Shown: positions 51,834 to 60,255, numbered from the stretch's first letter. The stretch is DNA of 61,161 bases from an uncultured Clostridia bacterium (GCA_944385925.1 CALWZE010000079.1:1-61161), one strand, 5' to 3'. The notes: generated from the letters alone by a model not told the origin. Program-made: numbers and translations.

Positions 51834-53209
51834 CCTTCTGCCTCCGAACTAAGCTGCGCGCCGCGCAGCTTATAGATTTTATCCATGATCGCAGCATCAA
51901 TTTTATACATACTCATAAATACTACGCTTACAAGAATAACAGCCGCGCTTCCAAAGGTCATTAAATCCGTAATGCCGCTCACAACTCCTTCTGTTACCGG
52001 CGCATCTGCGGAATACCCGATTGCAGCCAGCCCAAAAGAGGCAAGGCCACCGCCCACAATTTGGGAAAAGCGAAGCGCCGTTCCACCAAGCGACGAGGTG
52101 AACGCACGTGCATGTACCCCTTTTGTGTACTCGTTGTAATCCGCAATCTCGGTCATAAAGGCCGGAAGCATGGCGCCCGAGAAAATCGCAAAAAAGGTCT
52201 GTGCACCCATCAGAGCCATAAAGCCGAAAACCGAATCGCCGACCAGCCTGGTCGCCAGTATGCACACGCAGGAAAGCAGGGACGCCCAAACAAACATTTT
52301 CTTTTTTCCGAAGGTGTTTGCCAGTTTTCTTGCAAAAAACTGTCCAACCAGTCCGCACAGGGTGATAACCGTCAAGTATGTGGACATAAGCCCGCTGTCT
52401 CCCAGCACATAGCCGAAATAATAAGCCATCAGTGTGGGCAGGATCGTTGACGCAGCCTCACGGAAGGTCACTGCCACAAAGTAGGTCATCATCGGCTTCG
52501 TAAAAACGCCGAGCATTTCTTTAAATGTCACCGCGTTTTTTACTTCTCCAGAAGCATAGATTTTTGCGTTGTCAAAAGGCTTTGTAATCCGGCTGACGAT
52601 AGCCATGCAAATGACTACAAAGCTGCCGTACACAAAAGCCGATACAGTGTATCCTATCTCGGGTCTGGAAAAACCTTCGAGCAGCCGCACGCTGATAAAG
52701 CTGAAGCAAAGTCCTGCGAGAGAACCCATCTGGGACGCCGCACTGGTCAGCGATATTGTGTCCTGCGGATTGCGGCTCAGCGGGCCAAGAAGCGTTCTGT
52801 ATGCCACCCACATCAGGTTGTAGCCTATATAGGCAACAAGATAAAACAGTGTAAACCAGATTCCCTTTGCCCATACCGGCATATCAACGCTGGTATAAAA
52901 CAAAGTCATGCCGACGAGCAGAATCAAACTGCCCGTCAAAATCCAGGGCCGGAATTTTCCGTTTTTTGGCTTCGCCCGATCGATATAGATGCCGGAAATT
53001 ACCATCGTTACAGCTTCAAACCACTGCACTGTTGTATAAAGCACCGCCGCAAGTGCTGTCGGCAACTGAAGTACGTCGGTCATAAAAACCATCAGATAAT
53101 AGGAGACAAAAAACAGAAAAAACGTAAACCCAAATTCCCCTAGCGCATATCCATACAAGAACCAGTTGCTGTGCGTCGGTTTATGGGAAGCTGTTTGGCG
53201 CATTGACAT
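51830..53209 (-). CDS. MFS transporter, GPH cation-symporter type (2)
   Basis: A 459-residue protein with about 12 transmembrane helices and the glycoside-pentoside-hexuronide symporter pattern (YGYALGEFGFTFF, DRAKPKNGKFRPWIL, NPQDTISLTSAASQMG). Members import sugars and other organic compounds with Na+ or H+; in O-demethylase operons they are plausible carriers for methoxylated substrates. Close paralogue of the gene upstream, suggesting duplication with substrate divergence. Confidence 0.88.
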   Translation of the reverse strand: MSMRQTASHKPTHSNWFLYGYALGEFGFTFFLFFVSYYLMVFMTDVLQLPTALAAVLYTTVQWFEAVTMVISGIYIDRAKPKNGKFRPWILTGSLILLVGMTLFYTSVDMPVWAKGIWFTLFYLVAYIGYNLMWVAYRTLLGPLSRNPQDTISLTSAASQMGSLAGLCFSFISVRLLEGFSRPEIGYTVSAFVYGSFVVICMAIVSRITKPFDNAKIYASGEVKNAVTFKEMLGVFTKPMMTYFVAVTFREAASTILPTLMAYYFGYVLGDSGLMSTYLTVITLCGLVGQFFARKLANTFGKKKMFVWASLLSCVCILATRLVGDSVFGFMALMGAQTFFAIFSGAMLPAFMTEIADYNEYTKGVHARAFTSSLGGTALRFSQIVGGGLASFGLAAIGYSADAPVTEGVVSGITDLMTFGSAAVILVSVVFMSMYKIDAAIMDKIYKLRGAQLSSEAEG

Positions 53210-53232
53210 TTCTTCTTTCTCCTTCTTTACAA

Positions 53233-53266
53233 GATACGGTACAGGTCATGAGGCCTGTACCGTATC
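53233..53266 (-). other. Stable hairpin between the two MFS genes
   Basis: Perfect 13-bp stem (53233-53245 with 53254-53266), loop of 8. No T run follows on the minus strand. Probably an mRNA-processing or stability element, or a repressed ribosome-loading structure before the second MFS gene. Confidence 0.6.
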
Positions 53267-53305
53267 CTGTGATATTGGAGGAGCTATCGCTCTGTGGTTG
53301 GTTGT

Positions 53306-54700
53306 TTATTTATCTGCCTTGGCAGCCGCGGCAATTTTCGCCGCCTTCTGCGCGCGATATTCATCGACCTCTTTTTCGTCGATTTTGTAGAAAATGAAGA
53401 TCAGTGCCGACAAAACACAAACTGCCGCCGGGCCAAACGCCATCAGATTGGTAATGCTGCCAATGATGGCCGGCGTTACTTCCGCCTGCGCGCTGAATCC
53501 GACAGCGGCCAGGCCGAAAGAAGCAATTGTCGTCGAAAGCGCGGTGCCGAAACGAATGGTCGTACCCGCAATGGACTGAACCAGCGCACGCGCATCGGTT
53601 TCGCCCTTCATTTCCTTATAGTCGGCAATGTCGTTTGCAAACACCGGAATCAGCATGCCGCCAACAACGCTGAACGCGCCGATGCAGACACGGATGATCA
53701 GGAACGGGATAGAAGTCTTGCCGATATAGGCAATGAGCATATAAAGAATGCCGGTCAAAATCGAGAAATAAATGAATGCTTTCTTTTTGCCGATCTTGTT
53801 GCAGATCACCTTGCTCAGCCAAGCGCCCACCAGGCCCGCCGCCGAACCGGCTGTAACCGAAATACCCAGAATAACCGGATCATTCAGAACATAGGTCGTG
53901 AAATACGCCAGCAGGGTCATGAAAAATCCCAGATGGCAGTTGTTGAGGATCATCGCAAAGAAAAACGGTACGGTCGGGCCGGTCAGCGCTTTCAGCATGC
54001 CGCCATTTTTCTTCTGCGCGGCGCCCGCCTGCTTTTCAGCTTCTCCCACCTTTTCAACCGGCAGGTCATACTTTTTGGTCATGCAGAACATGCCAAAGGT
54101 TCCGCCGAGGATAAACAGGCCGTACAGCAGTGCGGTCAGCGTATAGCTGCCGCCGAACAGATTGAGAATAGGGGTGCTGACGACGCCATAAATCAAACCG
54201 CCAAGCGTGCTGCCCTGCTGGGCCATCATGGCGAGGCTGTTTGCATCAGCTGAATTGCCGCTGAGCGGGCCCACAAGGGAGCGCTCGGCAACCCACAGGC
54301 AGTTATAACCGATGGACTGGATGACAAACAGAACGACAAACAGTGCGCCGGCCGCTGCCTGGCTCAGACCGAGATCGCTGAACATAAACGGGAACACGAT
54401 CGCCATGACAATGCCGCCAACGAGCGTCCAGGTACGGAATTTTCCAAGTTTGAAGCTGATCTTGTCCACGAACACGCCTGCCAGAATCATTGTGACGACG
54501 TTGCCCCAAACAGAAAGCGAGTTAACAATAGCTGAAACAGTTGTGCTCAGCTGCAATACATTGGTTAAGTAAAATAAACGGTTGTATGCCAGGAACATCA
54601 GATAAAAGGTGTTCAGGAACATACCAAAGAAACCGTAAAGCAAAATCTGACTTTGTTTTAATGTTGGTTTCAACGAGCCGGCTTTGTTTTCCACAATCAT
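53306..54700 (-). CDS. MFS transporter, GPH cation-symporter type (1)
   Basis: A 464-residue, ~12-helix carrier of the same family as its downstream neighbour (LYGFFGMFLNTFYLMFLAY, DKISFKLGKFRTWTL, SGNSADANSLAMMAQQG). Likely takes up the substrate of the methyltransferase system. The C-terminal tail is Ala/Lys-rich. A 49-codon gene lies upstream. Confidence 0.88.
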   Translation of the reverse strand: MIVENKAGSLKPTLKQSQILLYGFFGMFLNTFYLMFLAYNRLFYLTNVLQLSTTVSAIVNSLSVWGNVVTMILAGVFVDKISFKLGKFRTWTLVGGIVMAIVFPFMFSDLGLSQAAAGALFVVLFVIQSIGYNCLWVAERSLVGPLSGNSADANSLAMMAQQGSTLGGLIYGVVSTPILNLFGGSYTLTALLYGLFILGGTFGMFCMTKKYDLPVEKVGEAEKQAGAAQKKNGGMLKALTGPTVPFFFAMILNNCHLGFFMTLLAYFTTYVLNDPVILGISVTAGSAAGLVGAWLSKVICNKIGKKKAFIYFSILTGILYMLIAYIGKTSIPFLIIRVCIGAFSVVGGMLIPVFANDIADYKEMKGETDARALVQSIAGTTIRFGTALSTTIASFGLAAVGFSAQAEVTPAIIGSITNLMAFGPAAVCVLSALIFIFYKIDEKEVDEYRAQKAAKIAAAAKADK

Positions 54701-54751
54701 TACCTCCTGTAATTAAACGCCAAAGCGATTTCTACCTGTGCCCATACTTCT

Positions 54752-54901
54752 TCATTGCCGCACAAGCAGATCAATCAGGCCAAATACATAAGCCTTCCTT
54801 GCCTCCGGGTCTTCGATCGGCACCGGAAGCTGCAGATGTTCAGCAAGATATTCCAGACCTTCCGGATACTTGGTGATGTCGACTTTCTTTTCGTTGTCCA
54901 T
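54752..54901 (-). CDS. Small protein of the methyltransferase operon (49 residues)
   Basis: A short ORF starting MDNEKKVDITKYPEGLEYL and ending GLIDLLVRQ. It is preceded by GGAGG 8 bases before the ATG, lies in a 215-base interval between the UroD-type methyltransferase and the first MFS gene, and is oriented with the operon. Predicted amphipathic helices; no signal peptide or cysteines. Function unknown. It may be a subunit, chaperone or regulator of the methyltransferase. Confidence 0.65.
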   Translation of the reverse strand: MDNEKKVDITKYPEGLEYLAEHLQLPVPIEDPEARKAYVFGLIDLLVRQ

Positions 54902-54915
54902 CTAAAACTCCTCCC

Positions 54916-56082
54916 TTACAGACTGCGCATATACTCACATACAGCCTTTACGTTTTCCGGTTTGGCGTCGTTTCTGAAAGAAACCATTTTATCCTGCGTC
55001 AGCATGAATCCGCCGTCCTTGCCGAGTTCCTCACACAGCGCCTTTGCCCTTTCGACGCACTGCTCCTTGGTTCCCGTACCCAGCAGCGAAACCGGCATAC
55101 CGCCCAGAATCGCAACATTCGGAAGTTCCTTGCGGATTTCGAAAACGTCGTCCTGCTCCGGATGCATGACAATCAGCCCCTTGGGATAGTCCTTGAGATA
55201 ATCCCAGAAACGCTTGCTGCTTCCCTCCATGAACAGGCGAACCGTCATTTTCTTTTCGGCCAGGACATCCAGCGTTTCTTTCATGTACGGCCACAAATAT
55301 TTGTCAAACTGCTTCTGGTTCAAAATCGTGTGGCACAACAAGGTCAAATCGTAGTCAAAGCATGCGTTCAGGTCAGGCCCAACCGGCGCTTTTTTCAGCA
55401 TCTCGATACCCGGCCGGAAATAGCGCGCGTTCACCGCGTCCAGCGCCGCTTCCAGAGCGCCCGTATCCTTGCGCATATCAATGGAAAGGCCGCGGATACC
55501 GCGAATCGTGTTGAACATGAAGTCCAACGCAATATAGCCGTAGCCCTTCGGCGCGGCATAAGGCGGCAGCGCATATTCCTCAGACATGATTTTTGAAATC
55601 CGCCCCATGTATTCCATGAAGAGAGTGCGCTCGTCCAAAGCCTTCTGAACATCTGTAAGGGTCACAGTTCCATCCGCCCACATCGGATATTTCCGCGACA
55701 TGCCCTTTTCCCAGAAAAACTTTTTGACATCCTGGGCAAGCTCAGTCAGCTCATCATGTTCGCAGATCGCCTTATCCTTGAAGTTGACCGTGCCCGCCTC
55801 ATCATTTATGTAGTAAGAGCAGGCGCCCAGCGCCATTGGGATACGGATTGCATTGCGCGCACCCATTTCAAGGATACAGTCGAACCCGTACTCCTCCTGA
55901 TGGCGGCGCACAACCTTTTCCATAATGTCGTAATCATTCATTGCCTCGCTGAGCTTGTACCCCGCGTCCAGGATCTTCCAGGTCACGAAAAAAGACATGT
56001 GCGGTACACGATCAGGCTTGACAAAGTTCGAAGCGTCACGAAACAGTTTTGCTCGGTATTGCCGCAATTCCTGATTTGTCAT
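54916..56082 (-). CDS. UroD-family corrinoid protein methyltransferase (methyltransferase I, MtvB/OdmB type)
   Basis: A 388-residue uroporphyrinogen-decarboxylase-fold enzyme. In acetogens, UroD-type methyltransferases such as MtvB remove the methyl group from methoxylated aromatics and pass it to a corrinoid protein. Typical here are RVPHMSFFVTWK, DPxD-like central strands, LDFMFNTIRGIRGLSID and FMEGSSKRFWDYLKD. The zinc ligands cannot be fixed with certainty by eye. ATG 56082 has AAGGGG upstream; the 25 extra residues to 56157 are not family-like. It follows its corrinoid partner gene, with the methyltransferase II gene before that. Substrate is inferred. Confidence 0.82.
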   Translation of the reverse strand: MTNQELRQYRAKLFRDASNFVKPDRVPHMSFFVTWKILDAGYKLSEAMNDYDIMEKVVRRHQEEYGFDCILEMGARNAIRIPMALGACSYYINDEAGTVNFKDKAICEHDELTELAQDVKKFFWEKGMSRKYPMWADGTVTLTDVQKALDERTLFMEYMGRISKIMSEEYALPPYAAPKGYGYIALDFMFNTIRGIRGLSIDMRKDTGALEAALDAVNARYFRPGIEMLKKAPVGPDLNACFDYDLTLLCHTILNQKQFDKYLWPYMKETLDVLAEKKMTVRLFMEGSSKRFWDYLKDYPKGLIVMHPEQDDVFEIRKELPNVAILGGMPVSLLGTGTKEQCVERAKALCEELGKDGGFMLTQDKMVSFRNDAKPENVKAVCEYMRSL

Positions 56083-56172
56083 ATTTTCCCCTTCTGAAAA
56101 CAGTTTTTCTACGTTTTCCGGTGCGGCCAAAAGAGAAAGCGGCCGCACCGGGATCATTTGACTTTATGTATT

Positions 56173-56814
56173 TTACTGCATCTGTGCCGCCCACTCGGAG
56201 CAAATACGGATCGTATCCTGCGGGTTGTGCGCCCACGCATCGGCCCCGACATGCTCGCAGGCCTCAGCGCTGACAGGCGCGCCACCGATGATGATCTTGG
56301 TCTGATCACGCAGGCCGGCTTCCTTAAACGCATCCACAGTCGCCTTCATCGAGTCAATTGCAAGGGTCAGAACGCCGCTCAGAGCAATAATCTTAACGTC
56401 ATTCTTCTTAGCCTCTTCAACGATCGTCTGCGGATCGACATCGATACCAAGGTCAATGACCTCAAAGCCGGAAGCCTGCAGCATCGCAATAACGATGTTC
56501 TTGCCGATATCATGCAGGTCGTCCTTAACCGTGCACATGATCATGCGGCCTTTGGCGCTGCCGCCACCGGAAGTCAGCGCCGGGCTGAGGATTTCGACCG
56601 CCTGGGTCATGAGCTCACCGGCAAAGATCAGGTCGCCGACAAAGTACTCGCTCTTCTCAAACAGATCGCCAACGATGTTCAGACCATCCTGGCACGCCTC
56701 CATCGCCTTTTCAGCCTCAGCGCCTCCATCAGCCATAACGCCGTTGAGGATCTCCAGTACAGTATCCTCGTCCAGTTCACCCATTGCCTGTTTCAGTTTT
56801 TCAATGTCCAGCAT
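56173..56814 (-). CDS. Corrinoid protein of the methyltransferase system
   Basis: A 213-residue two-domain protein: N-terminal helical cap (~1-85) and B12-binding Rossmann domain (~90-213). The lower axial ligand motif DxHxxG is DLHDIGK. It shuttles methyl groups between methyltransferases I and II. About the same length and layout as the second corrinoid protein at 58587 but clearly divergent. Confidence 0.94.
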   Translation of the reverse strand: MLDIEKLKQAMGELDEDTVLEILNGVMADGGAEAEKAMEACQDGLNIVGDLFEKSEYFVGDLIFAGELMTQAVEILSPALTSGGGSAKGRMIMCTVKDDLHDIGKNIVIAMLQASGFEVIDLGIDVDPQTIVEEAKKNDVKIIALSGVLTLAIDSMKATVDAFKEAGLRDQTKIIIGGAPVSAEACEHVGADAWAHNPQDTIRICSEWAAQMQ

Positions 56815-56890
56815 AATTGTTCTCCTCTTTTTTCAGTTTTTTTAATCCGATTTAAAATGCGATTGGACTGCTGTTAAGCCAGATGGGGGG

Positions 56891-57703
56891 TCAGGCTTTT
56901 TTGACAGGGCCGATCTTTCCGGCACGGAACGCCTTGTTGTAATTGCGGCAGAGTCTGTCGCGGGCAAGGAGCGCTTCCGTCGCGTAGATGGTGCCGATCA
57001 CGTCACGGCTGGTCGGATCCGCAATTACCGAGTCAAGTCCTGCATACATTGAAAGCGTCAGGAAATTCATGTTGACCAATTTTCTGGCCGGCATGCCATA
57101 GGAAATATTGGACAACGCTGCGGTGACATTTGCGGTCGGATATTTTTCCTTGATTCCGCGAATGGCCTCAAAGAAATTGAGCGCGGAGTCATTTACCGCC
57201 GAAAGAGCAAGAACAAGCGGGTCGATATGCATCCGATCCGGTGTAATGCCATATTCAGCCGCCTTCTCGATCAACATGCACGCAATTCTGACTTTGTCTT
57301 CGGCCTTGGCCGCGATGCCGGATTGATCACAGCAAAGCGCGACGACCTTCCACTCGGGATTGTCGCGAAGAATCGGCAGCAGAACCTCGCACTTCGCGCC
57401 TTCTCCTGAAATGGAGTTGATAAGACCCGGTTTTTGAAGCTTCGGGAAAATCCCCTTGATGATCTCGGGATCGGGGCTGTCGATACAGATCGGCTTTGTC
57501 GCCACCGACTGCACAACGTCTACCAGCCACTCAATCGCTGCCGGCTCTTCTTCGGGCGAGGTGCCCGCACAGACGTCCAGATAGTCCGCGCCTGCCGCTT
57601 CCTGCTTCTGAACCAGCTCGATAATGTACGCGTCATCTCGTTCGGCAATCGCCCGCGCGGTCGATGGAATCGCGCCGTTGATTTTTTCGCCGATGATAAT
57701 CAT
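56891..57703 (-). CDS. Methyltetrahydrofolate:corrinoid protein methyltransferase (methyltransferase II)
   Basis: A 270-residue pterin-binding TIM barrel like AcsE and MtvA: IIGEKINGAIPSTA, DYLDVCAGTSP, ICIDSPDPEII, NSISGE, DPLVLALSAVND, and NISYGMPARKLVN. It moves the methyl group from the corrinoid protein to tetrahydrofolate, feeding the Wood-Ljungdahl pathway. ATG 57703 was chosen because AAGGAAGG lies just upstream and the promoter starts transcription below 57740, excluding the ATG at 57763. First gene of the long operon. Confidence 0.92.
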   Translation of the reverse strand: MIIIGEKINGAIPSTARAIAERDDAYIIELVQKQEAAGADYLDVCAGTSPEEEPAAIEWLVDVVQSVATKPICIDSPDPEIIKGIFPKLQKPGLINSISGEGAKCEVLLPILRDNPEWKVVALCCDQSGIAAKAEDKVRIACMLIEKAAEYGITPDRMHIDPLVLALSAVNDSALNFFEAIRGIKEKYPTANVTAALSNISYGMPARKLVNMNFLTLSMYAGLDSVIADPTSRDVIGTIYATEALLARDRLCRNYNKAFRAGKIGPVKKA

Positions 57704-57732
57704 ACTTTTACCTTCCTTTCTCATATCCACCC

Positions 57733-57770
57733 GTATAGACAAGTATAGGGTCAATTTATCCAATTGTCAA
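57733..57770 (-). promoter_or_regulatory. Promoter and GntR-type operator of the O-demethylase/molybdopterin operon
   Basis: On the minus strand TTGACA (57765-57770), 17 bases, TATACT (57742-57747). GTATAGACAAGTATAG (57733-57748, plus strand) covers the -10 and start. Spacing and position are identical to those at 18742-18779; the left half-site is the reverse complement of the one there. Confidence 0.78.
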
Positions 57771-57840
57771 GCAATGTAAGATAAAAACCACAAATACAAC
57801 AAAGCTTATATTTTTTATTCGTTGAAAACGACCAAGCCGC

Positions 57841-57869
57841 TTGACACTTGTGCAGCTATCGCCTATCAT
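57841..57869 (+). promoter_or_regulatory. Promoter of the DUF1638/corrinoid/GntR operon
   Basis: TTGACA (57841-57846), 17 bases, TATCAT (57864-57869). Divergent from the promoter at 57733-57770, about 70 bases away. No clear GTxTAxAC site overlaps it. Confidence 0.7.
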
Positions 57870-57900
57870 TTTATTGTTATGGAAAGAGGTAATTTATTGA

Positions 57901-58590
57901 ATGAAAACGGCTATTTTTGCCTGCCGGATGCTGGAACAGGAACTTTGTTCCATATTGCAGACATCAGGTGATTCGTATGTTTTAAAATGGTTTGAAAAGG
58001 GGCTTCACAATTCTCCCGAACGTCTTCACAATGCGTTGCAGCAGGAGCTGGACAACCTTGATTCGGATATCTCGCGCGTCATTCTCACCTATGGATATTG
58101 CGGCGGCTGTATCTCCGGGCTGCACAGCAAGGCACAGATCATTATTCCGCGGGTTGATGACTGTTTGACACTTTTGCTCGGTTCCCATGCGCGCCGTCTG
58201 GAGTTTTCCGAACACGGCTCAGGAGCCTATTTTTTGACCGATGCCTGGATAGACAGCGATCGCAGCATCGCCGTTGAATACGATTACACAATAAAAAAGT
58301 ACGGGCCTGAAATGGGCAAAGAGATTTTCAGCATGATGTTCCGCAACTATTCTCTGGTTGCATTGCTGGATACCGGCCTTTCCCCGCTCGCTGCCGCAGA
58401 GCAGAAGTCTCGTGAAATTGCCGACGCGCTTGGTCTGCGTATGGAAATCGTACCGGCAACACTGGATTATCTTCGTGCGCTGATTTCCGGCCCGTGGCCC
58501 AGGGAGCGTTTCGTCGTTCTGGAACCCGGACAAAGTCTGACCCCTGCGCAGGCAGGCACAATGATGAACAGCGAAAGGAGCGAAATATGA
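57901..58590 (+). CDS. DUF1638 family protein
   Basis: A 229-residue soluble protein of a family found beside corrinoid methyltransferases in methanogens and acetogens. Visible features: TYGYCGGCISGL, with clustered Cys and Gly, VDDCLTLLLGS and GAYFLTDAWID. The cysteines could hold a metal. Function unknown. Overlaps the corrinoid gene by 4 bases (ATGA). AGAGG is ~12 bases before the ATG. Confidence 0.85.
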   Translation: MKTAIFACRMLEQELCSILQTSGDSYVLKWFEKGLHNSPERLHNALQQELDNLDSDISRVILTYGYCGGCISGLHSKAQIIIPRVDDCLTLLLGSHARRLEFSEHGSGAYFLTDAWIDSDRSIAVEYDYTIKKYGPEMGKEIFSMMFRNYSLVALLDTGLSPLAAAEQKSREIADALGLRMEIVPATLDYLRALISGPWPRERFVVLEPGQSLTPAQAGTMMNSERSEI

Positions 58591-59228
58591 GCGACACCAG
58601 GCAGCTTGCGGCCGCAATGCGCGAGCTGGATGAAAGCACCGTGCTGGAATTAACCAAATCCATGATCGAGTCCGGACATGATGCTTTTGAAATTCAGTCC
58701 CTGTTAAACGAGGGTATAAAAGATGTCGGCAAACGATTTGAATCCGGCGAATACTTCCTTGCCGATCTGATTGTTTCCGGCATTATCTATCAAAATGCAA
58801 TGGAGCTGTTCCATCATTGCCAGCGTCTTGATAATGCGCCGGTTCGCGGCAAGGTCGTCATCGGCGTCGTCGAAAACGACATTCACGATATCGGAAAAAA
58901 CATCATCTGTGAAGTTCTTCGCGCCGAAGGTTTTGAGGTGATCGATCTCGGCGTGGATGTCAAACCGAAGGGCTTTGTACAGGCTGTTCAGCAGCATCAT
59001 CCGGACGTGTTGGCGCTTAGCGGCGTAATGGGGTTTGCGCTGGATTCCATGCTTGCAACTATCTCAGAGCTTGAAAAGCTTGGCCTGCGCGACGGTCTTT
59101 CGATCATTATTGGCGGCTCCTGTATCACCAGCGGTGATCCCGCGCTTATTCGCGCGGATAAAATGGCAATAGATCCATTGGAGACAATTGCATTCTGCAA
59201 GGCGGTGACGGAAAAACGTAATGAATAA
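58587..59228 (+). CDS. Second corrinoid protein
   Basis: A 213-residue cap plus B12-binding protein, with the axial ligand motif DIHDIGKN near residue 100 and IDLGVDVKPKGFV after it. No methyltransferase I or II lies next to it on this strand, so it may share enzymes with the divergent operon or accept methyl groups from an enzyme encoded elsewhere. GAAAGGAG precedes the ATG; its stop overlaps the GntR start by 8 bases. Confidence 0.92.
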   Translation: MSDTRQLAAAMRELDESTVLELTKSMIESGHDAFEIQSLLNEGIKDVGKRFESGEYFLADLIVSGIIYQNAMELFHHCQRLDNAPVRGKVVIGVVENDIHDIGKNIICEVLRAEGFEVIDLGVDVKPKGFVQAVQQHHPDVLALSGVMGFALDSMLATISELEKLGLRDGLSIIIGGSCITSGDPALIRADKMAIDPLETIAFCKAVTEKRNE

Positions 59229-59952
59229 GAAAACATACGGCGCGCCGGTCTATGTTGTCGTGGAGGACACGATCCGCAACAGCATTTTCAGCGGAGCTTA
59301 TAATCCCGGGGATCTTCTTCCCTCAGAAAACGAGCTGTGTACCCAATTTGCGGCCAGCCGGGAAACTGTCCGCAAAAGTTTAAAGAATCTCGAAAACGAC
59401 GGGTTTATTGTTTCAAGGCCCGGCAAGGGATATTTTGTTTCTGTTCCGGAACACAACCGCTTCACCGTTATATTGCCTGATGTGGATGACGGGTGCCAGT
59501 CCAAGCTCAAAAGCATCAGCGTTGTTTCGCCCGACCCAACTGTCCGTCGTGCGCTGCTGCTTCCTTTTGGTGCGCGTGCGGTTCTGATCCACCGTCAGAT
59601 TCTCTCTCTTTCCGGCGTTGTTGCGCTGGAAACCAACTATCTGCCGTACGAAAAAGGACAGCCAATCATCGAGTCCTCCATTAACTATGCAGTATTTCCA
59701 GAAATAGCGGCTGCCAAAACCACGCCTTTTGCTTTTTGCACCCGCATGGAAATCACAGCGGAATCTGCCACGCCCGAACTGTCCGAGCTGCTTGAATGCG
59801 AGCCTGGTGAGCCGCTGCTGGTGGTGATCCGTTACCTCATTGGCCAAAACGGGCAGCGCATCGGTTATGGACGAAAATATCTCAAGCAGCCACATGGCAA
59901 AATTTCCGGCCAGTCCGGATATTTGCCGGATGAGCAGATCAAGGGTTTTTAA
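59221..59952 (+). CDS. GntR family (HutC/UTRA) transcriptional regulator 2
   Basis: A 243-residue paralogue of the regulator at 19013, with closely matching helix-turn-helix (YVVVEDTIRNSIFSGAYNPGD, NELCTQFAASRETVRKSL, RPGKGYFVS) and a UTRA domain that differs more. Last gene of the DUF1638/corrinoid operon. Likely controls the divergent O-demethylase operon through the operator at 57733 and possibly the related sites at 18742 and 21917. The two regulators may respond to different ligands. Confidence 0.88.
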   Translation: MNKKTYGAPVYVVVEDTIRNSIFSGAYNPGDLLPSENELCTQFAASRETVRKSLKNLENDGFIVSRPGKGYFVSVPEHNRFTVILPDVDDGCQSKLKSISVVSPDPTVRRALLLPFGARAVLIHRQILSLSGVVALETNYLPYEKGQPIIESSINYAVFPEIAAAKTTPFAFCTRMEITAESATPELSELLECEPGEPLLVVIRYLIGQNGQRIGYGRKYLKQPHGKISGQSGYLPDEQIKGF

Positions 59953-60037
59953 GTTGGGCAGATTTTATTTATTTCTATTACGCTTATGCGTGTGCCCTAT
60001 CTTCTCTTCAATATTTTGACCTTATTCAGCTATCCCA

Positions 60038-60075
60038 AGAAACGGAAGCGCCACTGCTTTTCCGTTTCTTTTTTT
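60038..60075 (+). terminator. Terminator after GntR 2
   Basis: Arms GAAACGGAA (60039-60047) and TTCCGTTTC (60060-60068) with seven T after the stem. Confidence 0.88.
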
Positions 60076-60088
60076 ACCTTAATTCAGA

Positions 60089-60117
60089 TTGACAAAGATG
60101 CTCGCAAACTGTATAAT
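60089..60117 (+). promoter_or_regulatory. tRNA-Gly promoter
   Basis: TTGACA (60089-60094), exactly 17 bases, TATAAT (60112-60117): a consensus promoter 18 bases before the tRNA. Confidence 0.85.
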
Positions 60118-60135
60118 GATGCAGTCAATAAAAAT

Positions 60136-60209
60136 GCGGATGTAGTTTAATGGTAAAACATTAGCTTCCCAAGCTGAGGTCGCGGGTTCGATTCCCGTCA
60201 TCCGCTCCA
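60136..60209 (+). tRNA. tRNA-Gly (anticodon CCC), CCA encoded
   Basis: Complete cloverleaf: acceptor arms GCGGATG and CATCCGC, D-loop with AATGGTAA, anticodon loop TTCCCAA giving CCC, T-arm GGGTTCGATTCCC, discriminator T and CCA. A terminator follows. It is the likely attachment gene of the prophage on its right. Confidence 0.95.
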
Positions 60210-60212
60210 AAA

Positions 60213-60250
60213 AAGCCCATGACATCAAATACTGATGCCATGGGCTTTTT
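60213..60250 (+). terminator. Terminator of the tRNA-Gly gene
   Basis: Arms AAGCCCATG and CATGGGCTT, with inner CATCA/TGATG pairing, then a T run. Confidence 0.85.
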
Positions 60251-60255
60251 CTTTG

